A stretch of DNA of 64,000 nucleotides from Rotaria sp. Silwood1 (Eukaryota > Rotifera > Eurotatoria > Philodinida > Philodinidae), in contig CAJNOP010000003.1 in the NCBI GenBank assembly GCA_905250075.1, positions 5,286,177 to 5,350,176 on the forward strand, written 5' to 3'. Shown piece after piece: positions 42,301 through 64,000 of this stretch. The position numbers and the translations under genes are program-made. How positions within the stretch are numbered: position 1 is the stretch's first letter; each line of letters starts with the position of its first letter. Below the pieces are notes generated by a model, which saw nothing but the letters and a program-made list of their open reading frames with translations, made no database searches and had not been told where the DNA came from.

Positions 42301-44330
42301 TAATAATATTGATGTTTTAATTGACATCTATTCAAATCGTTTATCATCTGAAACTATACGACAATTTTATGAAGTTTGTCATTCAGATTTACAATGGACA
42401 CAAACACATATTGATGAATATCTTCAACATAATAATGTAGAACAAACATATATTCCAACACTTCGACAATTATGTTTAAATGTATTGAATGAATGGAATG
42501 AACACATTAAATCTACGAATCCATTGGCCAATACTGAATCAATTGATGATTTACTTCAAGATATAAATGATGATGAAATATTTGAAGAATTAACATTAAC
42601 TAATAATAATATTGAATTTATTGATACCAATGAAATATGTATTCCTGCAATAACTATTAATTCATTAGAAGAATTATATGGTGAATTACCGAATAAATCT
42701 ACAGTATCATCAAATAACGATAGTATATTATTACCATTAGATGATGAATTATCAATAAGTATTTATCAAGCAGTACAAAGATTTTTAATCAAATCAAATC
42801 AAACAAGCAAACCGGTGATTGAAAATCAAATAAAAAAAGAAAATACAAAAAAAAAGAAAAATCATAGTCAACAATGGAAATTACCATCAGAAAATCAATT
42901 GAATTCTAATATCAATACAGATCACATACCATCATTTAGACAAATTATGAATGAAGAACAACAAGCAGCTAAATCTCAAAAATCAACACAGGTATTCAAT
43001 GTCATTGTTTTGTTTTATTTTTCTTTTCTTTTTTATCAATTAATTCTAAAAAAAAGCAAGTAAATTCAACTTAAGAAAAAGAAAAAAAGTTCATATACTA
43101 TGTCAAATGTTATAATAATTCATCAAGGTAATCGATATTACTTGTGTACATATACTTCATTAATAATCAAACATTTTATCTGTTTATGTGAGATTGATTA
43201 AAGAGAAATAAATTTACCTTCTATACTCTTCAACATTCTTACGATATTTCTTCTTTTGAAAAATTATCTTCAATGTAGAAATGTATCAATAAATCTTGTG
43301 ACTAGATAAGAAAAAGATTAAGTTTAGAGCTTCTTGGTCTTAAATTGAAAACTATCTATATATTTTATTTAACATTTTGATATGAATGATCTTCTCGGGT
43401 ATTTTTTATTATAGTTTTAAACATTGTGCGAAACATTTACTTCTTTTGTATCATGACTAAGCAGCTCTTTTACATTGTTGATTATAATCACAGAAAAATA
43501 AAATGATAAACTTTATTTATTAAAACAGATTCAATAAACTATTAGATAAATCTGAAAATAATATTGAGCTCTTGCTTATTTTTGATAAAAAAAAATGATA
43601 GAAACTTGTTTGTCATTCCATGAATTAACATTATTGTTGTTTTTTCTAAATGTTTTAGAAACAGCAACTTGATTATGCTACTGAACACAAATTAAAAGAA
43701 CTTGAACATCATTTTCCTACATTAGATTCTGATCTTCTCTATGATATATTTCGTGAAAATGAATTTAATTATGAGATTACATTGGTTTGTATATCAACAA
43801 TGTTTGACGAAAATGCTTCAATAACAACTATACAAAAATCTCCATCAATACCATCTTCAAATTCTATATCAACAACAAAAACAACTGTTGAACCTATTCT
43901 TGATTCTTATGAAACTTTACGACGTGATGCATTTTATCATGCACAACAGCGTAAAGAATTTTATACAAAAGCACATCAAGCAAATCATCATGGAATGTCT
44001 GGTGTTGCATCATTTTATATCCATCGTGCTTGTGAAGAAACTCAATTAATGAAAGATGCTAATCGAGCTGCATGTGAACATTTGTCACGTTGGAGACTTG
44101 AACAATATCATCAAACACAACGACTTGATCTTCATGATTTGCATTTAAATGAAGCATTAAATTTATTTAAACAAATTGAACATGAATTTAATGAAGGAAA
44201 TCGAAGAACAACTCCAAAATCTATTGAAATTATAACAGGTTATGGAAAAAATTCTATTTATGGTGGTGGTGGTTATGGAAAAATACGTTCAGCTATTCTT
44301 GCTTATTTACAACAACGAAATTATAAGTAA
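36348..44330 (+). CDS. N4BP2: N4BP2-like protein: P-loop kinase, CUE-like, DUF1771 and Smr domains
   Basis: Ten exons join in phase into about 1,638 residues, near human N4BP2 (1,770): 36348-36475, 36532-36582, 36718-38624, 39582-39606, 39667-39794, 39852-39940, 39998-40074, 40828-41685, 42010-42991, 43659-44330. A long Ser/Thr/Asn/Gln-rich N-terminus is followed by the kinase: Walker [13 protein letters not shown] (about residues 692-703), [19 protein letters not shown] and [14 protein letters not shown]-like segment ([17 protein letters not shown]), DUF1771 ([19 protein letters not shown]) and a terminal Smr domain ([12 protein letters not shown], then IITGYGKNS) follow. Family members have 5'-polynucleotide kinase activity and Smr nuclease activity, and the yeast relative Cue2 cleaves mRNA at stalled ribosomes; that role here is inferred. 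CAA runs near 38130 and 38285 encode polyGln. AATAAA at 44469 may be the poly(A) signal. Confidence 0.92.
38625..39581 (+). other. N4BP2: Intron 3 of the N4BP2-like gene, inside Walker A
   Basis: Nearly 1 kb long, splitting the Gly codon of GCPG-SGKST. A 62-codon frame at 38835-39023 shows no similarity I recognise and is not joined to exons. Confidence 0.65.
39582..39606 (+). other. N4BP2: 25-base micro-exon encoding the Walker A lysine
   Basis: GC TCA GGA AAA TCA ACA TTA GCT AA supplies SGKSTLA and part of the next codon, between an AG acceptor and a GTAAG donor. At 25 bases, its loss would both remove the ATP-binding lysine and shift the frame. Confidence 0.87.
40075..40827. mobile_element. 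Possible degenerate Tc1-like remnant in N4BP2 intron 7
   Basis: The intron begins near GCAGACAAAAGTTTAGAGC (40108-40126) and ends near the inverted-looking ACAGTTGCTCTAAATTTA (40741-40758), sharing TTTAGAGC. CAG-x-GACAAAAGTTT resembles the ends of Tc1-type transposons. Two minus-strand frames (40156-40419, 40328-40537) have no catalytic motif I can identify. The call rests on the termini alone. Confidence 0.35.
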
Positions 44331-46055
44331 ATATAGATAAATCACACATAAAAAAAATGGATGTTAGTAAAATACCCTCTGAGCATTGTTTTACTTGAGA
44401 CTTACAACATCAGTCGAGAGAGCTTGAAACTCTGAGTCTACTGGATTTCACTCTGAGCCAAAAGCTCAAATAAATAAATGTTTCGGGAAAGTAGCGTTAA
44501 ATGAAGTTACGGTAAATGCTAGATGACGTTAATCAATTCAAGATGTATAGCAAAGCCTGATTTGACTTCATTCTTTTAAACACTTGTTGAACTTGTGGCT
44601 TATAGAGAATCATCCTAAAAAGCTTTTGCTTTGTATCTTCTTGACTATTATCCCGAAATGGCACAAATTGGATCAGAGAGTATTTAACTAATATCCTTAA
44701 GAAAACGATTGTTCGGTGTTTTTATATCAAATATTTATTTAGATACTCAGAGCCAAACAAAGGTGTAATTTTATTGCAATTAACAAATGTGCGAAATTGA
44801 TGAACATAGAATAAATTGTTCTAAAAGCTATGCATTGTTATTGATTTCGTTTGCGTGAGTGCATGCAATGTAGGTAGCACGCGGTGATGTTCTATTATTT
44901 CACACTAGATATAGATTTATTTCTTTTTTTGTGGTTTTCTTTTTCTTCTTCTGTCTAGCGCCAGTCTTTCACTAGTTTGTTTGATTTTTCTTTTGTTTTC
45001 TCTATTAAACAATACACTCAACATTGTAGTTCTTTCTTTTTTCCAGTTGTGTGTTTCTGTAGCAATAAAAAAAAGATCAATAACGAATCTGATTTTTTTT
45101 TTGTTGCTTTTTTTTGTTGATATTAAATCTCATATAGTCTATTTCTTCGTTCTTTTATGTTCACCGTATGAATTTTCATTATTATTTGTATTACACCGAT
45201 CCGGTTGTTTACTTTCTTTTGATTTGTTTCTCTTAGTTGCTCTATCTTCATGTTTTATAGCTCAGGATATTCGGTTTTTGACAGCCTCAGGAAGAAGCAC
45301 ACGTATATTACATTAATTCAAATCATAGAAAATTCTACATGTCATGATGCTTCTTTTGGTGCTAATCGGTGGACAATCATGCCTCTTTTCGTAACGTAAA
45401 TGATGACTAAATTTTTAAAAAAATTAAGACGAATCCTTCTTTTCTACTTACTAGGATTTTGATTGAGCAAGAGCTTCTTTTTCTCTGTTTTGCTTGTTTG
45501 TGTGTGTGTGTGTGATATTTAAGCACCCCGTCCGCGTTTAGAGTCATAATACATGTGTGGTTTTTTTTCTTCGATTTTAAAGGGGATAAACAACAGTCGC
45601 TTGCGTCTATGCAGCAGTATTTTGTGCAACCCTGTTCATCGTATTATATTATTGGTAAGATTCAACCTTGCGTACGTGTCTTTGTTCAGTTATTTTTTTA
45701 GCGAAAAAAAATAGAATCTTTCTTTTTTTTTTTGGTTTTTTTCTTTGTTGTTTGATTTTTGATGCACGTTATTTCGGCGTTTGTATTGTTCGTTGTTTTG
45801 TTCTTTTTTTTGTGTGCCGTACGCGCTCGAGTTTATACGTGTGTTCAGTTTTTTTTTGTGTGTAGAACAAGAGAAAAAAAAAAACAAAAAATCTAAATAA
45901 AGAAAGTCTTAGGCAAATCAGAATAGTTTTTCAGTGTTCATGGCAACCATCAATAAACTTTTCTTTTAATATTCCTATTTACTAATAAAAAACATGATAG
46001 TAAACACTTTGCAGATATATTATTTCATAATTTAATATAAAACAAAACAAGAATC
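44331..46055. other. Spacer N4BP2-like / UBE2K
   Basis: The N4BP2 3' region is followed by T-rich sequence (about 44920-45880) and a (GT)n run at about 45500-45515, probably UBE2K promoter and 5' leader. The 111-codon frame at 44981-45316 is T-driven and I do not regard it as a gene. Confidence 0.55.
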
Positions 46056-49192
<3,137 letters not shown>

Positions 49193-49649
49193 ATCATTTT
49201 AGTCATATTAATATCATTCATCGTCTTTTATTGTCATTTTTTGTCTGTATTTCTGTATGTCTTTGTTTTTCTGGTTTCGTTTTATTTTATTTTTTCTGTA
49301 TTGACAGTCTAAAATATGTATGTTTAACATATGTAAATCTAGGAAATATGTTCTTGTGATCATCGAAAGATTTTTGTTATGATTTCAAAAACAAAAAATA
49401 ATACGAATGTTATCAACAAATATTTGACTGTCTATAACATGTTTTTTTTCTCTATGTTCATTGTATGTTCTAACTGAATCGAAAAGATGCTTAGAAAAAA
49501 AAGAAAGAAAACGTTAATAAAAAAATTGTTTCTTATTCTAAATCTTATGTTTGATAAATACATGAATATATATATATATATATATATATATTTGAAAAAA
49601 ACGCTAATTATCAAGCATCATTTTCTAGCTTGTGTCGTATTTTAGAAAA
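49193..49649. other. Compact spacer UBE2K / MRP1-like
   Basis: Only 457 bases separate the UBE2K stop from the next start. It holds the UBE2K 3' untranslated region, AATAAA at 49516 and a (TA)n tract at 49566-49591; any promoter of the transporter must be short or lie within this region. Confidence 0.6.
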
Positions 49650-60594
<10,945 letters not shown>

Positions 60595-61765
60595 TCACAA
60601 ACCAAAGAAAACAATATAGATGTGTAGTTGAAACGTTCTCTAATGTTGAATCTAGCTTGTAGAACTTTTTTTTTCATTTTTCCGTATTCTTCTTATAGTT
60701 TTTATTTGCCCACAAATTTTCGTGTGATATAAAGTTGCATATATTCTTTTTTGTGAAAATCTTTAAAGTGTTTAATTATGATGATTCGTTTGTCTTTCTT
60801 CATAATATCAATCACTAATGAAATATCTGAGTGTGCATTCAATAAAATATAACAATTTTCTATATCTTTACGTTTTTTTCTGTTGTTCTTAATACATTTA
60901 GCATACACTTTCTTGTCAACATTTTTTTTCTTACAAAATTAAATTAATGATATTTATTTAATTCAGCTTACAGATGAAAGTAGAAAAATCAAATAGGAAA
61001 AATATCTGTAAATAAAACAAGATCAAATAAATAGGATGAATTATATATTGATAAAATAATCGAGTCAATATAGAATAGATCAGAAAAAGTAATCATAGTT
61101 TTATGAAAGTCTCATATATATATAAACTATTTGCGGATGTATATCTCATGAATATTTATACATTATAGTAGTTGATCGGTTGTAGTACGTGAAGGGAGAC
61201 ATATTTTTTTTTACAGCATTTTGTTATATATGTTAGACATAGAAAACTTAGATATACTCTCAAACATCAATAAAAAATTTGTGCTAACACACAAAAATAT
61301 TCAATTAAATGATTAAGCATACAAAATTTATTCTTGTCACAATGATAAATCATTTGACATAACTATTAATCATATCGAATAAACAAATGTCTTGGAAAAT
61401 AAAATATTTAGAAGTTGAACATGATATTAAAAATATGGACATAGCTGTATTTTAAATAACCAATAGATTAATTATTGTTATTGAGTATTGTAATGTAATT
61501 AATCAAAATAATATTTAAAATATCCTTTGAATTCAAGATTCTTTATCAAAGATAAAACTGCATTTTTGTTTTCTAATAAAATAAACTTTGTCATGTTTCT
61601 TTTCATGACATCATGCCTTTTGAATATTAATACAAAAGAAAAGAAAAGAAAATAAACGTATCATTCATATTTCTTATCAAAAGGAAAGCTTATCATGTAA
61701 AAAAGATAATAAAACGTCAACGTAACAAAATATTATATTGTTAATATCGAACCAACAAGCCAAGA
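60595..61765. other. Spacer MRP1-like / membrane protein gene
   Basis: Holds the MRP1 3' untranslated region and AT-rich sequence. No exon is supported; the small frames read through poly-A and poly-T tracts. Confidence 0.6.
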
Positions 61766-62806
61766 ATGCATCTTCTGGATTTCGATACTTCACAAAATTC
61801 TTCAAATCGATCAAAGCGTATTTTTAAATACATAATCGTTATTCTTTCCATTCTAGTAGGATTATTATGTCTTGTTGGATTTATTGTAACATCTATTAAG
61901 TGGAACTTATCTTCTAATCTAGTCAATGAATGTAAAAATGATACACAACCAATTGTACTTTGTTATATACGTTTGATTATTAATAATGCTCTTTTAACAC
62001 AATGGGATCGTTATATAATGATATCACTTTTACTTACTTATGCAAGTGTTTTTTTTCATATTATTGTTGAATCAACTCGAACGAATGTTTCTGGTCTCCT
62101 TGGACAAATGATAATTCAAACAATATTTCTTATTATTGGTATTGGAGCTTGTTTTCCAATATTGTTTATTCCATCATATGTTTATTTTTATAAATCAGAA
62201 AATAACTTAAATAAATCGCCTGTACCAATTCATATTTTATATACCGGACTTATTTATATCATTTTAATAATTATAACTCCAACATATCTAGTATATTTTC
62301 TTTCATCAAATAAATTAATTGTGTCTATAATGTCGATAATTCTTCTAATATCTCCGCTTGGTTTTGCTCTTATATCGTTACCGGTTCGTTTATTTTCGGA
62401 ATGTATCCAACGTTGTTGGATTATTAATAGTCATCGACTTATTGTTTATTCTCAAATAATTCTATTTATTTTATCAGCTCCACTCTTTTTTATAACATTT
62501 GTTTCTCTTATCATGCATTGGTCCAATGACCTAATAAAAAGAAGTTATGTGACTGAAATATCAAATATGGTCAATCCAATCACAGTTATTTGGTCTATTG
62601 ATTATGTATCAATATTTATTGGTCTTATTTTATTTATTATTACAAATGAATATTTATCTATTGGTAAAACCTATCGAATTCAATCATCAAAAATTAAAAG
62701 ATTAATTGCTTGTTTTATTTTTGCTCTTGTATTTATTATTTCACCATGTTTAGCATTTCCATTATATATTGCTTGGAAAGAATATCAATTTGTTGAACTA
62801 ATTTAA
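61766..62806 (+). CDS. Intronless multi-pass membrane protein, unknown family
   Basis: A single open frame of 346 codons without introns, starting MHLLDFDTSQ. It contains about eight hydrophobic segments, roughly at residues 22-45, 80-101, 110-135, 155-177, 183-205, 227-250, 272-293 and 309-335, with basic loops (SNRSKRIFKY, SSKIKRL). Codon use (T, S, I, L with A/T third bases) matches the neighbouring genes. I recognise no motif; the segment count and short loops do not give the DRY or NPxxY marks of a rhodopsin-type receptor. The ATG used is the first in frame; an in-frame upstream start is blocked by stops. Being intronless among intron-rich genes is unusual. It could be a lineage-specific membrane protein. 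Confidence 0.7.
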   Translation: MHLLDFDTSQNSSNRSKRIFKYIIVILSILVGLLCLVGFIVTSIKWNLSSNLVNECKNDTQPIVLCYIRLIINNALLTQWDRYIMISLLLTYASVFFHIIVESTRTNVSGLLGQMIIQTIFLIIGIGACFPILFIPSYVYFYKSENNLNKSPVPIHILYTGLIYIILIIITPTYLVYFLSSNKLIVSIMSIILLISPLGFALISLPVRLFSECIQRCWIINSHRLIVYSQIILFILSAPLFFITFVSLIMHWSNDLIKRSYVTEISNMVNPITVIWSIDYVSIFIGLILFIITNEYLSIGKTYRIQSSKIKRLIACFIFALVFIISPCLAFPLYIAWKEYQFVELI

Positions 62807-64000
62807 TTTTATATTAAAAAAAAATTGTTTATTGTACCTTTGTGTGTTTTTTTCTTTGGATTATTTTTGCAAAATGAAAAAAAAAGAAATGCTCTAGGTA
62901 ATTTCATTAACTAGTGGTATTTAAGATGGATTAAAGATTGCCATTACTTTCTAAAGAAAGAAACTTGAGATAGGAAGAGAGCGAGAGAATAGAATAATCA
63001 GATGAAAAAGGATTTTATTCTTGTTGAAAGAAAGAAGAAACATGGGAGCAAGTTAGGGTGTTTTCATAATGCTATTACTAAGTCTTTTTTTTATATCCAT
63101 ATCTATACTCCATAGGCACTTCTACACCTACTTGTCATTGAGTATGTTTGGTTCTATTCTTTTCTTTTCTTTTCTTTTCGAAAAATATGAGACATATGAA
63201 TGAATGATGTTCGAGAATTGCCATCATTATCGACAACATCACTATTATTCATGAATCTGTCTTCACATTCGTCTTTCTCTGCGTTTATAACTCTCTTTTT
63301 TTTTTGTCCTACCGGATCTATTTTAATAAAAATCTGAGCTATTAATAACATTCACGAAAAGCAAACTTATTGAGAAAGAGAAAAAAAAATAATAACTAAA
63401 CGATTCGAAAGAGTGTTATTGATGTTGTCCTATTTCTTATATGAAATTGTCTCATGACGGACACGATTTAGTGAAAGAGTGCTGAAGAAAAAAATAAGGA
63501 ACATACACGCAAACATACATTGATATAATGAAAAAAAGACGACGACGACAACAACGCTATAGCAGCAATACTGTGAGACGAAGAAGAATCATTCTCTGAC
63601 GCATGATCTCTCCATGATAAATGCACACACACATACATTCAGCTTGTTGTCCGCCAACCGATGTCAGCATTCTCTCTTTCATTTTTTCAACTTCAAGATT
63701 TGAAAAAGAAAGCAATTATTCTTCTTTTTTCTTTTTATACTTGATGTGTTGATAAAAAATTTAATGATAAAAAAAAAACCAGAAATTTTATAATTGAATA
63801 ACCATCGTTAATTAGCAATAAACGGAACAACCAACAATGTAAGTTAATAAGTAAAAAGAAATGATTAAATTTTCACTTCATTGATTTATATATATATATA
63901 CAGGTATATTTTTTTCTTCTTTTGTTTATAGTAACAAAAATCTTTTTTTACTTATGATATTTTCTATTTTTAATTATTATATGGTATTTTAATAAATGGC
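62807..64000. other. Right end: no gene seen
   Basis: A/T-rich with purine tracts. TTTTCTTTTCTTTTC repeats lie at about 63158-63178, CGACGACGACAAC-type repeats at about 63540-63556 and a (TA)n tract at about 63888-63900 followed by CAG. The last could be an acceptor for a gene continuing beyond the window, but no coding frame follows it. Confidence 0.55.

Noticed and set aside
44981..45316. A 111-codon plus-strand hydrophobic frame
   Set aside because: It lies in T-rich leader-like DNA where TTT codons make long Phe/Leu runs; no splice continuity or family match.

Overview
The window is AT-rich animal DNA with genes split by many, mostly short (about 50-120 base) GT-AG introns. It carries core metazoan genes (a BMAL-type clock factor, UBE2K, an MRP1-type ABC transporter, N4BP2) and a full-length cellular RNA-dependent RNA polymerase. 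That combination, with very short introns and many non-coding foldback elements, fits a bdelloid rotifer or a close gnathiferan relative best. The assignment is an inference from gene content; no species marker is present. There are no bacterial operons, CRISPR arrays, rRNA genes or tRNA genes that I could recognise, and one 10-base N gap (27667-27676).

Layout. 56-631 (+): the last two exons of a neuropeptide precursor with two AAPRF-Gly-Arg units. About 1080-2400: a decayed, unidentified gene on the minus strand. 4105-27400: three genes in a row on the minus strand, which in transcription order are a triple-KH RNA-binding protein (27400-23083), a KH plus DEAD-box helicase of the DDX43 type (19945-16168) and a QDE-1/EGO-1-like RdRP (13131-4105). 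All three are RNA-binding or RNA-processing proteins, which suggests a small-RNA neighbourhood. 27685-28045 (-): a PLAC8-family gene cut by the assembly gap. 31476-35607 (+): BMAL/cycle. 36348-44330 (+): N4BP2-like polynucleotide kinase with a C-terminal Smr domain. 46056-49192 (+): UBE2K. 49650-60594 (+): ABCC1/MRP1-like transporter. 61766-62806 (+): an intronless gene for a protein with about eight membrane spans. 62807-64000: no gene seen.

The strongest unexpected signal is in the ABC transporter. Two adjacent exons (57952-58262 and 58376-58686) have exactly the same length (311 bases), the same entry phase and the same exit phase, and encode two divergent versions of the same membrane segment. 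Using both or neither shifts the frame, so they look like a mutually exclusive exon pair. The second theme is long inverted repeats: two sit inside RdRP introns, one lies between DDX43 and the RdRP, one lies upstream of the PLAC8 gene, one is in an intron of the KH gene, and a hAT-like element with terminal repeats lies in an MRP1 intron. Several tiny exons carry catalytic motifs: 24 bases for the DEAD box of the helicase and 25 bases for the Walker A lysine of N4BP2.

Exon borders were read by eye from GT/AG sites, conserved protein alignment and phase continuity. Each of the seven complete genes with introns sums to an uninterrupted reading frame, which is the main support for the models.
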